Assembly: GCF_018918325.1 (NCBI RefSeq)
Contig: NZ_JAHLQH010000043.1
Coordinates: 32,632 to 96,631, forward strand
Length of the DNA: 64,000 nucleotides
Source: Clostridium sp. MSJ-8
GTDB lineage: Bacteria > Bacillota > Clostridia > Clostridiales > Clostridiaceae
Reading direction: 5' to 3'
Positions 34,422 through 42,946 of this stretch are shown piece by piece. Every line of letters starts with the position of its first letter. Within the stretch, counting starts at the first letter, position 1. Both the position numbers and the translations under genes were made by a program. The notes under the pieces were generated by a model that saw nothing but the letters and a program-made list of their open reading frames with translations, was not told the DNA's origin and made no database searches.

Positions 34422-35294
34422 CTAAATTGAATTCCTCAATATATTTAATGCATTTTTAGGTATATTATTAGTCTGCACTGTTATAGCCCTAGCTGCATCT
34501 ATTAATATTTTTGTTCTTGAAAATTCTACTATCTCTTCACCTAGATTAGCATCTCTTATATTACTTTCAGCTCTTTGTAGATTATAAGAATTGTTATCTA
34601 TATTTTCCGATGTATTTTCCAACCTACCACTTATTGCACCATATTTTCCTCTAACATTTGCAATTGTAGCCACTGCCGCAGTAACAGTATCAATATATTT
34701 AGTCGCATCCCCTTTAGTTACATCTATATCACTCAACAAGTTACCATCCTTATCTTCTAGTAATTTTGTTGATATTTTAAAATATGGCATTTCCATTCTC
34801 TCATCCTTTAAAAATCCAGTAATAACTGTCCCATTCTTAACTACATTACCATTCTTACCTGCATTCGGATTATTACCTTCTGTATTAAGCATAGCCACAC
34901 CATTAAAACCTGTATCTTTTGTAATTTGATCTATACCAGCTTTCAATTGATCTATTTCATCTTGAGTTGCTTTTAAATCTTCTGGTGAATTAGTTTCATT
35001 AGATGCCTTTACAACCAATTCTTTCATTCTAACTAATATATTACTTATTTCATTAAGTGCTCCTTCTGCAGTTTGTACCATAGATATTCCATCTTGAACA
35101 TTTCTACTAGAACTTTCTAGAGATTTTATCTGCAATCTCATCTGTTCACTTTGAACTATCTTATTAGGGTTATCTTTTGCACCAACTATCTTCAAACCTG
35201 TACTAATTCTATCAATTACAGAACTATTATCTCCTAACGAATTCTTATATGTTCTATATATAGATAATGAATTCATATTATGATTTAATCTCAT
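34422..35294 (-). CDS. Divergent second flagellin
   Basis: 290 residues. The N-terminal D0/D1 pattern (MRLNHNMNSLSIYRTYKNSL, DRISTGLKIVGAKDNPNKIV, NVQDGISMVQTAEGALNEI) and C-terminal D1/D0 (RAESNIRDANLGEEIVEFSR) are flagellin, but it departs from the consensus: AGDDAAG is GAKDNPN and the last residues are ALNILRNSI rather than VLQLLQ. The variable centre (about 140-190) is short and Asn/Gly/Lys-rich. It has its own sigma-28-type promoter and a terminator, and lies downstream of fliB. It is probably a minor filament or tip/base subunit; abundance cannot be read from sequence. Confidence 0.85.
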   Translation of the reverse strand: MRLNHNMNSLSIYRTYKNSLGDNSSVIDRISTGLKIVGAKDNPNKIVQSEQMRLQIKSLESSSRNVQDGISMVQTAEGALNEISNILVRMKELVVKASNETNSPEDLKATQDEIDQLKAGIDQITKDTGFNGVAMLNTEGNNPNAGKNGNVVKNGTVITGFLKDERMEMPYFKISTKLLEDKDGNLLSDIDVTKGDATKYIDTVTAAVATIANVRGKYGAISGRLENTSENIDNNSYNLQRAESNIRDANLGEEIVEFSRTKILIDAARAITVQTNNIPKNALNILRNSI

Positions 35295-35325
35295 ATTATC
35301 CCTCCAACTTACAGTCTATGTTATA

Positions 35326-35352
35326 TTATCGTAATTATTATTCAAAACTTTA
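35326..35352 (-). promoter_or_regulatory. Sigma-28 (SigD) promoter of flagellin 2
   Basis: On the minus strand TAAA (35352-35349), 15 bases, then TACGATAA (35333-35326), close to the TAAA-N15-GCCGATAA flagellar consensus. It begins directly at the fliB stop codon and ends 32 bases before the flagellin ATG, whose ribosome site is TGGAGGGA. Confidence 0.8.
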
Positions 35353-36537
35353 TTATCTTATAAGTATAAGTAAATACTCCATAGTCCATAAACCTATCTC
35401 ATCTAATTTCTTTATTGTTGCATCCAAGTATGCTTTTGAATTATCAACTATTCTAGACAAAATATATATATTTTCTTTTATTTTATTTATGTCTATTTCA
35501 CCATATTTTATATATTTTAATAAATTCATTGCTTTTAGCAGCATATAACTTATTGTTAATTCTCTTATAATATTGTTGTTATCTGATTTAAAATAATATT
35601 CATATATATAATATACAATATAGTTTTCATATATATAGTCATATATATGATATTTTTCATCATATTCTTTTTCTATATCCTTCCATTGTTTAACTACTGT
35701 TTGCATTTCATTTCCTTTAATGAAGTCCTTAAATATTTCACAGCATTCTTGTAACTCTGTTTCTGACTTATCATTTGATAAATATAAACTTAAAACTCTT
35801 ATTTTAACTTCTAATATTGGCTCTATTTTATTTAGTTCATTAATTATTTCTTCTGAATTCATTTCTTTCTTAATACATTGAATGATTCCTTCTATTGGCT
35901 TTCTTCTTCCTTGCTTTAATGGTGTTGCTATTTCATTCTGAGCCCTTAATATGAAATATAGCCTCTTCCATAAAGATATAGTTCTATATTGTGCTACATC
36001 TATATAGAAACCTCTTACTTCAAAGAATAAATCATATAGTTTCTTATCAATATAATTATTTTTTATAAGTAATTCTAAATCATTTAATTGCTCTTCTCTA
36101 AATACAAAATCTAACGGTTCAGTATGTTCACATAAAAATCTAGCTGCTTCCGGGCATGACATAATCAAATTTTTTTCACAAAAATCATTATATTTCTTTA
36201 TTAACCTTGGATATATTTTACATGTCAAGCACATATTTTCCTCTCCCAATTCACTATATACACTACATAAACCATCCTCTGTTAAGAGCATACATCTTCC
36301 ATCTTCATTTAATTTAAATTCTGCATACCATGTATTACTTTTATTCTTTCTATTATTAAGTGTTATCGAATTCTTTAATCTTTCACCATATTTTCCTCTT
36401 ACGCTTTTATATCTTTTATAGCTAAGTTCATCTATTGTAATATTCCATCCCTTACAACATGTATTCTCACATTTACTACCAACACATTTAAATTCATCAT
36501 AATAACTTGGTTTTAAAACCTTATATACCCTCTCCAT
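35353..36537 (-). CDS. fliB: Flagellin lysine-N-methylase FliB (intact copy)
   Basis: FliB methylates surface lysines of flagellin. The 394-residue protein begins MERVYKVLKPSYYDEFKCVG and has the Cys-rich region (KCENTCCKGWN, MCLTCKIYPR, then CEKNLIMSCPEAARFLC) thought to hold a metal or Fe-S site. I chose ATG at 36537 (AAAAGGAG upstream). It lies between the two flagellin genes with its own sigma-28-type promoter. The paralogue at 5475-6667 is frameshifted, so this is the only clearly functional copy. Confidence 0.9.
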   Translation of the reverse strand: MERVYKVLKPSYYDEFKCVGSKCENTCCKGWNITIDELSYKRYKSVRGKYGERLKNSITLNNRKNKSNTWYAEFKLNEDGRCMLLTEDGLCSVYSELGEENMCLTCKIYPRLIKKYNDFCEKNLIMSCPEAARFLCEHTEPLDFVFREEQLNDLELLIKNNYIDKKLYDLFFEVRGFYIDVAQYRTISLWKRLYFILRAQNEIATPLKQGRRKPIEGIIQCIKKEMNSEEIINELNKIEPILEVKIRVLSLYLSNDKSETELQECCEIFKDFIKGNEMQTVVKQWKDIEKEYDEKYHIYDYIYENYIVYYIYEYYFKSDNNNIIRELTISYMLLKAMNLLKYIKYGEIDINKIKENIYILSRIVDNSKAYLDATIKKLDEIGLWTMEYLLILIR

Positions 36538-36589
36538 ATTTTCTCCTTTTATACTATTCATTTTCTACATTTATCTACTTAATAATATA

Positions 36590-36616
36590 TTATCGTTCTT
36601 TGCATTAATAACTTTA
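36590..36616 (-). promoter_or_regulatory. Sigma-28 promoter of fliB
   Basis: TAAA (36616-36613), 15 bases, then AACGATAA (36597-36590) on the minus strand. It lies between the flagellin terminator and the fliB start, giving an expected leader of roughly 50 bases. Confidence 0.8.
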
Positions 36617-36632
36617 TTTTTATACTCAAAAA

Positions 36633-36661
36633 AGAGATCTCCATATTTAATGAAGATCCCT
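36633..36661 (-). terminator. Terminator after the major flagellin gene
   Basis: Imperfect arms AGAGATCTCCAT (36633-36644) and ATGAAGATCCCT (36650-36661) form a ~12-bp stem with two mismatches; on the minus strand it runs into TTTTTTGAG. It lies 21 bases beyond the flagellin stop. Confidence 0.75.
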
Positions 36662-36681
36662 TAATAAACTTCAACATTATA

Positions 36682-37521
36682 TTATTGTAATAATTGAAGA
36701 ACTCCTTGTTGCGATGAATTAGCTTGTGCAAGCATTGATTGAGCAGCTTGTTGTAATATGTTCTTGCTTGAGAATGTCATCATTTCCTTAGCCATATCAA
36801 CATCTCTAACTCTACTTTCTGATGCTTGAGTATTTTCTGAAGCATTATCTAAGTTAGCAATTGTATGTTCTAGTCTATTTTGATATGCACCTAATTTAGA
36901 TCTACCAGATGATACATTCTTCAATTCAGTATCTACAGTTGAAATAAATGCAGTAGCTTTAGCTGAATCAGCAACTTGAGCACTCTTACCATTTAAATTA
37001 GTTACAACAGCATCAAGCTTAATACCAGCAGTTGTAAAATCTAATTCAGTTATTTGATCTTTATTAGCACCAACTTGAATTTTAACTTTACCAGCTGTTC
37101 CAGCTGATCCATTTAATAATTTTTGTTCATTGAATTCAGTATTATCTTTTATTCTACTTAATTCTGCACCTAATTGATCTATTTCATCTCCAATTGATGT
37201 TCTATCAACTGATACATTTGTATCATTTGATGCTTGTACTGCTAATTCTCTCATTCTTTGGATTATTGAGTGAACTTCATTTAAAGCGCCTTCAGCTGTT
37301 TGTATCATAGATATACCATCTTGAGAGTTTCTTGAAGCTTGATCTAGTCCTCTTATTTGAGCTCTCATTTTTTCTGAAATTGATAGACCTGCAGCATCAT
37401 CTCCAGCTCTGTTTATTCTTAAACCTGAGCTTAATTTCTCCATTGATTTTGCTTTTGCACTGTTGTTAATTCCCATATTTCTATGAGCATTCATTGCATT
37501 TAAATTGTGGTTAATAATCAT
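36682..37521 (-). CDS. fliC: Flagellin (major filament protein)
   Basis: 279 residues: MIINHNLNAMNAHRNMGINN, INRAGDDAAGLSISEKMRAQ, SRNSQDGISMIQTAEGALNE and the C-terminal ANSSQQGVLQLLQ are canonical. The central variable domain is short, as in many Clostridium flagellins. ATG at 37521 has AAGGAGGAATT; longer reading upstream is leader. The ~100-base leader contains a CsrA-type hairpin and further stem-loops, and up to three sigma-28-like promoters lie upstream. The dense Ser/Thr content around 150-230 offers O-glycosylation sites for the adjacent island (inference). Confidence 0.95.
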   Translation of the reverse strand: MIINHNLNAMNAHRNMGINNSAKAKSMEKLSSGLRINRAGDDAAGLSISEKMRAQIRGLDQASRNSQDGISMIQTAEGALNEVHSIIQRMRELAVQASNDTNVSVDRTSIGDEIDQLGAELSRIKDNTEFNEQKLLNGSAGTAGKVKIQVGANKDQITELDFTTAGIKLDAVVTNLNGKSAQVADSAKATAFISTVDTELKNVSSGRSKLGAYQNRLEHTIANLDNASENTQASESRVRDVDMAKEMMTFSSKNILQQAAQSMLAQANSSQQGVLQLLQ

Positions 37522-37529
37522 AATAAATT

Positions 37530-37565
37530 CCTCCTTGATTTTAACAAACATGACATCCATGTCAT
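37530..37565 (-). promoter_or_regulatory. CsrA-type binding region in the flagellin leader
   Basis: On the transcript ATGACAT-GG-ATGTCAT (37565-37550) forms a hairpin presenting GGA in ACAUGGAUGU, which matches the conserved core of the CsrA consensus (RUACARGGAUGU). The ribosome site AAGGAGG (37536-37530) gives a second GGA. In Bacillus, CsrA binds two such sites in the hag leader to block translation, and FliW relieves it. csrA and fliW are both encoded at 41288-41886. Confidence 0.7.
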
Positions 37566-37582
37566 TTGTATATATTTTTTTA

Positions 37583-37601
37583 AACAAGCACAATGCTTGT
37601 T
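37583..37601 (-). promoter_or_regulatory. Stem-loop in the flagellin leader
   Basis: AACAAGCA (37583-37590) and TGCTTGTT (37594-37601) form a perfect 8-bp stem with a 3-base loop just upstream of the CsrA-type hairpin. It may stabilise the long leader or shape the CsrA site. It has no U tract in the transcribed direction next to the stem that would make a clear terminator. Confidence 0.5.
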
Positions 37602-37629
37602 ATTGGCTTTTATTTTCCTTACATACCAT

Positions 37630-37656
37630 ATTTCGTTACTTCATTTAATTTCTTTA
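37630..37656 (-). promoter_or_regulatory. Sigma-28-like promoter proximal to flagellin
   Basis: TAAA (37656-37653), 15 bases, AACGAAAT (37637-37630) on the minus strand: the CGA core is kept with some departures in the -10. It gives a ~100-base leader that includes both stem-loops. Confidence 0.65.
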
Positions 37657-37741
37657 CATTTATTATATTAATAGATTGTAAATAAATTAAATATAATTTT
37701 GAATATGTATTACTTTAAATTTTGACTCATATCTATTTACT

Positions 37742-37769
37742 TTATCGTTATAATCAAATAGATACTTTA
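37742..37769 (-). promoter_or_regulatory. Second upstream sigma-28-like promoter
   Basis: TAAA (37769-37766), 16 bases, AACGATAA (37749-37742) on the minus strand. The -10 is identical to that of fliB; the spacer is one base longer. Confidence 0.55.
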
Positions 37770-37843
37770 TATATTGTTTTGTAAACAAATGGTTAACCTT
37801 TTTAGTTTTCTTAAATAATATATTGTCATCCTTTACATTATTA

Positions 37844-37870
37844 GTTTCGTTAAATTTATCTATAACTTTA
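37844..37870 (-). promoter_or_regulatory. Third upstream sigma-28-like promoter
   Basis: TAAA (37870-37867), 15 bases, AACGAAAC (37851-37844) on the minus strand. It resembles the proximal site. The rest of 37657-37925 is gene-free AT-rich DNA in which I see nothing else. Confidence 0.4.
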
Positions 37871-37925
37871 TAATTTTATTGTGAATAATTAGTTAACTTT
37901 ATATATATTTTATTAATGGCGTAAA

Positions 37926-37952
37926 AAATAAGAGGAAAAATCCCTCTTATTT
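37926..37952 (-). terminator. Terminator of the flgM-fliD operon
   Basis: AAATAAGAGG (37926-37935) pairs perfectly with CCTCTTATTT (37943-37952); on the minus strand the stem runs into TTTTTTAC. It starts 2 bases after the stop of the fliT-like gene. Confidence 0.9.
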
Positions 37953-37954
37953 CT

Positions 37955-38281
37955 TTATACATGCCTACTAAATAGGTTAGATTGTCTATTAGTTGAAGAA
38001 TATGCTGAAAAGGCCTGTTTTCCCACTTTTGCCTTATTTATTTTATCTTTTACAAATTTTAAACTATCCTTTAAACATTGTTCTAATTCAGCATCATCTT
38101 GATTTATGTTTAAGTTTTTATATATTTTTTCTTTGTCTATTCCTATCATATCTACTTTAGATATTTTTTCTATAACCAATTGCCTCTTATTCATCATATC
38201 ACTTATATCTTTATCTCTCTTAACATCATTAATCATAATCCTAGTAATTCTCTTATATTCTTCAAATAATTTATTAATCAC
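37955..38281 (-). CDS. Small FliT-like flagellar chaperone candidate
   Basis: 108 residues, helical and Lys/Ile-rich (MINKLFEEYKRITRIMINDV), with no strong motif. Position directly after fliD matches fliT, whose product chaperones FliD and related caps; sequence alone does not prove it. The start is GTG at 38281, overlapping the fliD stop (TAGTG), so its translation is coupled to fliD. The operon terminator follows at once. Confidence 0.6.
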   Translation of the reverse strand: MINKLFEEYKRITRIMINDVKRDKDISDMMNKRQLVIEKISKVDMIGIDKEKIYKNLNINQDDAELEQCLKDSLKFVKDKINKAKVGKQAFSAYSSTNRQSNLFSRHV

Positions 38282-40254
38282 TATGAACTTGATCCTCCAA
38301 ACATCGAAGATAATGATTCCATCTGTGAATTATAACTATTCATAGCTTTCTCTATAGAAGCCCACTTTGTATACAATGCCTGTTCTTTATCACTAAGTTG
38401 AGAATTCAATTGACTAATCAATGTTTCATATTGAGAGATACTTGTCGATAGAGTATTCTGTGTAAAATATCTTGTTCCTGTATAACCCGCCTTTTGTATT
38501 AGAGCTGATTTACTTGAAGACTCAAATTCATTATATAATATATCCTTTAATCTATATGCTATACCTTGTTGATTATACTTATCAGTTCCTGTAGCACTAC
38601 TGTCTGGTACTTGAGCAAACAGCTTCATTACATCTTCCATATTGTTTTCTAATGCTGCAGTTAATTTTTCTTCATCTACTGTAAATGTGCCAGATTTAGT
38701 TCCACCATAATCACTAGATACAGTTATACCTATTTGCTCTAAATAACTAGAGCTTCCAGAAACAGTTGATGTCATAGCACTTCTCATATTAGTGACTATT
38801 CTTGATAAATCTCCATCATTTCTCAATTGTCCGCTTTTAACCTTTTCTTCCCATAACGATACTTCTTTTTCTGTCATTTCTTTCTTTTGATCATCAGTCA
38901 GTGGTGCATAATTTCTATATTTCTTTTCTGTTAATAAAGTATTCAATTTTTCAACAAAAGAATTATAATCATTGATAAAATTAGTTATTGTTTCCTTTGC
39001 TGCTGATACATCTGTTCTTGCAGAAATAGTAACTTTATCATTAGCTTTAGCTGATGAAATGTCAAAAGTTATTCCATCTAATGTAAAAGTTTTTCCTGCC
39101 TCATTAATAGTAATCTCTCCTCTAGGTCCATTCACTACAACAGATGCCTTACCACCAACTGATGAATTTATTGCAGAATTGCCTGTTGTATCTACATATT
39201 CATCTGTAATTGTTCCATAACTATAAGTAAATTTTTTTTCAGCAAGTGTAAGTGTATCATTTTCCTTAATTTGTATATTAATCTTAGAATAATCATTTAC
39301 GTCTCCATTGGAATCTTTTGGCAATTCAGTGCTAAATCCTGCTGCTGCCAACTTACCACTTATAGTAGAGGTAACAATTCTTGCTTTTTCTTCTCCTAAT
39401 TGTTTTATTTTCTCATCCTTAGCCGATTGATCTAAAACATTATCATTTTGTACACTCTCAATTTCTTCATCAAGGCTTTTTACTGAATTCTTGATTTCTT
39501 CAGATTTAACTCGAATGGTTTTATCTCCATACTTAAATTCTAAATCTTGATTATTATTTAATAGCATACTAACATCTAATGTTGCTACAGAATACCCGTC
39601 TGTATTACTAGTAAGTGTTCCTTGTGACAATTCTGTAAATTGTTCTGGTTTGTATACACCTTTGGTAATGCTAAAACTATTATCTCCAAATTCATTTGCT
39701 TCAATTATTATTTTTCCTTTATTAAAATCTGTAGTATAAGCTGATAATCCATATGCTTTTATTTTATCATTTATTATATCAGCCTTTTCTTTATCACTTT
39801 TCTGTGTTCCATCACTATTTGTTAATTCATCATTACGAATTATAATATTGGTACCTTTTATATTAATATTCATATCTCCTGTCAATTCATCATTTGTCAA
39901 CTCCATGTTTGACTTTGTACCTTCTGATTTTACCTCTACTGTATAATTACCTTTAACTGCACTAGCACCTGAAGTTGCTATTATAGAATATTCATTGCTA
40001 GATGTACATGAAACAGAAGAATATAATGATGAATTTAATAAGTTTTTAGATTTTGCCATATCAAAATATTTATCATATAGATTTCTTCCTTCACTTATTA
40101 TATCTCTATACAATTGTTGCTTTATTTCTAATATTTCTTTTTCTTGTGTTTTCTTGGTTATTTTACTCTTATATGTTGCTAAAGAAGCCTCTACAATACT
40201 GTCTATATCCATTCCTGTTGCTAAACCAGTTATTCTGTTTGAACTAGATGCCAT
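38281..40254 (-). CDS. fliD: Flagellar filament cap FliD
   Basis: 657 residues. The N-terminal cap domain (NRITGLATGMDIDSIVEASL) and the C-terminal domain (ISQYETLISQLNSQLSDKEQ then KWASIEKAMNSYNSQMESLS) are both recognisable; the centre is variable and long. ATG at 40254 is preceded by GGAGGTGG; the GTG at 40269 overlaps that site. It follows fliS by 18 bases. FliD caps the growing filament outside the cell. Confidence 0.93.
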   Translation of the reverse strand: MASSSNRITGLATGMDIDSIVEASLATYKSKITKKTQEKEILEIKQQLYRDIISEGRNLYDKYFDMAKSKNLLNSSLYSSVSCTSSNEYSIIATSGASAVKGNYTVEVKSEGTKSNMELTNDELTGDMNINIKGTNIIIRNDELTNSDGTQKSDKEKADIINDKIKAYGLSAYTTDFNKGKIIIEANEFGDNSFSITKGVYKPEQFTELSQGTLTSNTDGYSVATLDVSMLLNNNQDLEFKYGDKTIRVKSEEIKNSVKSLDEEIESVQNDNVLDQSAKDEKIKQLGEEKARIVTSTISGKLAAAGFSTELPKDSNGDVNDYSKINIQIKENDTLTLAEKKFTYSYGTITDEYVDTTGNSAINSSVGGKASVVVNGPRGEITINEAGKTFTLDGITFDISSAKANDKVTISARTDVSAAKETITNFINDYNSFVEKLNTLLTEKKYRNYAPLTDDQKKEMTEKEVSLWEEKVKSGQLRNDGDLSRIVTNMRSAMTSTVSGSSSYLEQIGITVSSDYGGTKSGTFTVDEEKLTAALENNMEDVMKLFAQVPDSSATGTDKYNQQGIAYRLKDILYNEFESSSKSALIQKAGYTGTRYFTQNTLSTSISQYETLISQLNSQLSDKEQALYTKWASIEKAMNSYNSQMESLSSMFGGSSS

Positions 40255-40272
40255 AACTACCACCTCCACATT

Positions 40273-40653
40273 TTATTTTATTCCTTTTGCTTTCTTGTAT
40301 GTTTCATGCCATAATTCTCTAACATTTATTATTAATGGCATAATTTCTTCTAATATATTTATATCTTTTTTCATATTAGTTTCTACTAGCTTATCATAAA
40401 TGAATCTATATACTCTATATAATTGTTCAGCCCAATCTCCTGCTTTTCTATCAAGTGATGCAGATAATTCTGAAAAAATGTCTTGAACCTTTATTAAACT
40501 ACTATGTGCTTTTTGTATATCTTTCTCTCTTAATCCCTCCTCAGCTATCTTAGCATATTTAACAGCACCATCTACTAACATTAATAATAATTGTTCCTTG
40601 GAAGCATAATTTACACTATTATTTTTATAAACGCTATACCCATTTGCATACAT
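40273..40653 (-). CDS. fliS: Flagellin export chaperone FliS
   Basis: 126 residues: YASKEQLLLMLVDGAVKYAK, KAHSSLIKVQDIFSELSASL and YRVYRFIYDKLVETNMKKDI match FliS. It binds the flagellin C-terminus in the cytoplasm. In Firmicutes FliS also interacts with FliW on flagellin, so flagellin levels, FliW and CsrA are linked; all three genes are in this operon. Confidence 0.93.
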   Translation of the reverse strand: MYANGYSVYKNNSVNYASKEQLLLMLVDGAVKYAKIAEEGLREKDIQKAHSSLIKVQDIFSELSASLDRKAGDWAEQLYRVYRFIYDKLVETNMKKDINILEEIMPLIINVRELWHETYKKAKGIK

Positions 40654-40661
40654 AACCCCAC

Positions 40662-40925
40662 CTACTCTCTTCTATCTATAAATATACCTTTTGAATCGCA
40701 TTCTTCTTCATCAAGAATAGCATTTATAGATAAATCTTCATAATTATATCCTTCTACGGTATAATATTTCTTTTCTTTTCTATTATCCTTTCCTTTCTCA
40801 TCATTTCTTCCTTTGTTACTTTTACCACCAATTCCTCTCTCTTGTACTTCATGAACTAAATCATCTTTTGTATCCATATCTATTTTATTTCTCAAATCTG
40901 TTTCCACTTGATTTAACTTATACAT
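40662..40925 (-). CDS. Small hypothetical protein between flaG and fliS
   Basis: 87 residues, strongly charged, with a Gly/Lys/Asn-rich middle (GGKSNKGRNDEKGKDNRKEK) and an acidic C-terminus (LDEEECDSKGIFIDRRE). I recognise no family. It sits in the operon with gaps of 3 and 8 bases, which supports it being real. The ribosome site is weak. The pattern suggests a disordered protein; a role in filament assembly is only guilt by location. Confidence 0.55.
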   Translation of the reverse strand: MYKLNQVETDLRNKIDMDTKDDLVHEVQERGIGGKSNKGRNDEKGKDNRKEKKYYTVEGYNYEDLSINAILDEEECDSKGIFIDRRE

Positions 40926-40928
40926 AAT

Positions 40929-41270
40929 CTATGCCTTTTTATCCACTAGTATGCCTGCAGCCTTGCACATTGATGCAACTGCATCTAGTAATTTTTCTGG
41001 TGGAACTTCCATAATTATTTTTTTAGTTTTATCATCAACTATCTTTATAAGTATTCTATATGAGAAAGTCTTATGAACAGAATATTCTGCATGTATCTTT
41101 TCTTCTTTTAAAAACTTATTTACTTCATCAATTTTTTTATCTAGTTCATCATTACTTTTTATCAATTGCTCTTCTTTTTTATTATCTCTTTTTTCCTTAG
41201 TAAACTCACTTTTAACTTCTGTACTTACATTCATATCAGTATTGGTTCTATTAAGACTACTCACTTCCAT
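40929..41270 (-). CDS. flaG: FlaG family protein
   Basis: 113 residues. The C-terminal half (EYSVHKTFSYRILIKIVDDK then IIMEVPPEKLLDAVASMCKA) is the FlaG domain; the N-terminal half is charged and probably disordered. FlaG proteins influence filament length, but their mechanism is uncertain. AGGTGA precedes the ATG, 17 bases after csrA. Confidence 0.85.
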   Translation of the reverse strand: MEVSSLNRTNTDMNVSTEVKSEFTKEKRDNKKEEQLIKSNDELDKKIDEVNKFLKEEKIHAEYSVHKTFSYRILIKIVDDKTKKIIMEVPPEKLLDAVASMCKAAGILVDKKA

Positions 41271-41287
41271 ACTTGTTCACCTCTATT

Positions 41288-41500
41288 CTATTTTAACTTC
41301 TTTAGAATACTAAAATCAGTAAGATTAGCACTTTTATTTTCTTCTCCAACAGCTAGATATAACTCTTTTCTTAATATCTTTAATTCTTTAGGCGCATCTA
41401 TTGCTATCTTAACACTGCCATCATTTAATTTGGCTATTGTAATCTCAATATCATCTCCTATCAATAGAGATTCTCCTTCTTTACGTGCTACAACTAACAT
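41288..41500 (-). CDS. csrA: Carbon storage/translation regulator CsrA
   Basis: 70 residues starting [20 protein letters not shown]; the RNA-binding first strand LVVARK and the GD turn are intact, and [13 protein letters not shown] follows. CsrA binds GGA-containing hairpins in leaders; a matching site lies before the flagellin gene at 37530-37565. The gene sits 8 bases after fliW, in the conserved Firmicutes fliW-csrA pair. Confidence 0.95.
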   Translation of the reverse strand: MLVVARKEGESLLIGDDIEITIAKLNDGSVKIAIDAPKELKILRKELYLAVGEENKSANLTDFSILKKLK

Positions 41501-41508
41501 ATTAATTT

Positions 41509-41886
41509 CTATCCCTTCATTAATGGTTGTTTAATCATATATTTATCTTTATCTAATATCACCTGTTCAGCTAAATTATTCTTAGTATTAATAATAATAG
41601 GTGCTCTAAAATTAGTAGTTGCCTTTCTCATATCTGAATTAACAGTAACTGTAGTATAGATTAATACATCTTTTTCAGATATAATACTTAATCTATTAAC
41701 AACTTCCTCTGACAAATCTATCTCATATTTTTCATCTACATAAAAAGGTGAAGTAACTACTATACTAAAATCTTTTTCATCACAAGATCTCAATATCTTA
41801 AAATATTCATTATCTTCTATATCTTCTATAATATAATCTTTATACTCTTCCAGACCTATCAGACCTTTTTCAAAAGTAATATTCAT
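41509..41886 (-). CDS. fliW: Flagellar assembly factor FliW
   Basis: 125 residues: [20 protein letters not shown] is the N-terminal family motif, followed by [20 protein letters not shown] and [19 protein letters not shown]. FliW binds either flagellin or CsrA and so frees flagellin mRNA from CsrA when flagellin is exported. It lies between flgL and csrA. Confidence 0.94.
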   Translation of the reverse strand: MNITFEKGLIGLEEYKDYIIEDIEDNEYFKILRSCDEKDFSIVVTSPFYVDEKYEIDLSEEVVNRLSIISEKDVLIYTTVTVNSDMRKATTNFRAPIIINTKNNLAEQVILDKDKYMIKQPLMKG

Positions 41887-41905
41887 AATTTACATATCCC
41901 CTATC

Positions 41906-42934
41906 TTATAGATAATCTAATAATGTTTTAGGTAAAATTTGTGCACTAACTTGCAATGCTGCTTGATATACAGTTTGTAATGTTGAAAATTCTATAGACT
42001 TCTCTGCAAAATCTATATCTTCTGTCTTAGATAATATATCAGTCATATTATAACTATCATCTTCATTTTTAGATTGTGCTGACTCCATTCTATTTTGTTT
42101 TGCACCCACCTCTGATCTAAACCTCAACATATTAGTTATAACAGAATCTAAATCTCCCAAATTTTCATCTAGTACCTTTTCATTATCTGTTGCAGAGTTT
42201 AAATTTCTAGCAATGTCCGTCATTAGCTTCATAACATCTATATTATTTCCATTTGAATCTTTAACCATAAGTAAATCTGTTACTGTAACATTATATTCCA
42301 TAATAACACTAGAGGATATTTCCGTAGAGAATTTCGAATTCATCATACCTAATTGATTTTTTGCATTATTATAATCATCTCCTATTAATAGTTGTCCATT
42401 AACATCTACAGGTTCACCTTGATCATTAATCAAAATTTTATTTCCTTCTTTATCCGCAAATGATAAGACAGTATTACCATTAATATCTTGATCTATAGAT
42501 AATGGTTTTGATGCTGTTTTTGTTCCACCAAAAACATATTTTCCATCAAAGTTTCCATTTAATATCTGACCTAATTCTGCAATTCTTTCATTAATTTCAT
42601 CAGAGATAGCTGCTCTTTCATTACTCCCATACCCTGCATTTCCTGATGAAACCATAAGTGCTCTTATTCTCTGAAGAACATTACCTGCTTGTCCTAATGC
42701 TTCATCTGTTGTATCTAGCCAATTTAATGTATCCTTTATATTTTCATTATATTGTGTATTAGCATTTATTTTTGTATTTAATTGCATTGATCTTGCTACC
42801 TTATAAGGATTATCTGATGGTCTATTAATAGACTTTCCAGTGGTTAATTGATTAATAATACTTTGCATATTATTAAGGTTAGTAGTTGAATCTGTCAAAT
42901 ATCTATTACTAATCATTTTATTTGTAACTCTCAT
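41906..42934 (-). CDS. flgL: Hook-filament junction protein FlgL
   Basis: 342 residues: MRVTNKMISNRYLTDSTTNL, TTGKSINRPSDNPYKVARSM and a C-terminal SIEFSTLQTVYQAALQVSAQ are FlgL landmarks. It joins FlgK to the filament. AGAGGTGAG precedes the start; it lies 12 bases after flgK. Confidence 0.94.
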   Translation of the reverse strand: MRVTNKMISNRYLTDSTTNLNNMQSIINQLTTGKSINRPSDNPYKVARSMQLNTKINANTQYNENIKDTLNWLDTTDEALGQAGNVLQRIRALMVSSGNAGYGSNERAAISDEINERIAELGQILNGNFDGKYVFGGTKTASKPLSIDQDINGNTVLSFADKEGNKILINDQGEPVDVNGQLLIGDDYNNAKNQLGMMNSKFSTEISSSVIMEYNVTVTDLLMVKDSNGNNIDVMKLMTDIARNLNSATDNEKVLDENLGDLDSVITNMLRFRSEVGAKQNRMESAQSKNEDDSYNMTDILSKTEDIDFAEKSIEFSTLQTVYQAALQVSAQILPKTLLDYL

Positions 42935-42946
42935 TTATCTCACCTC

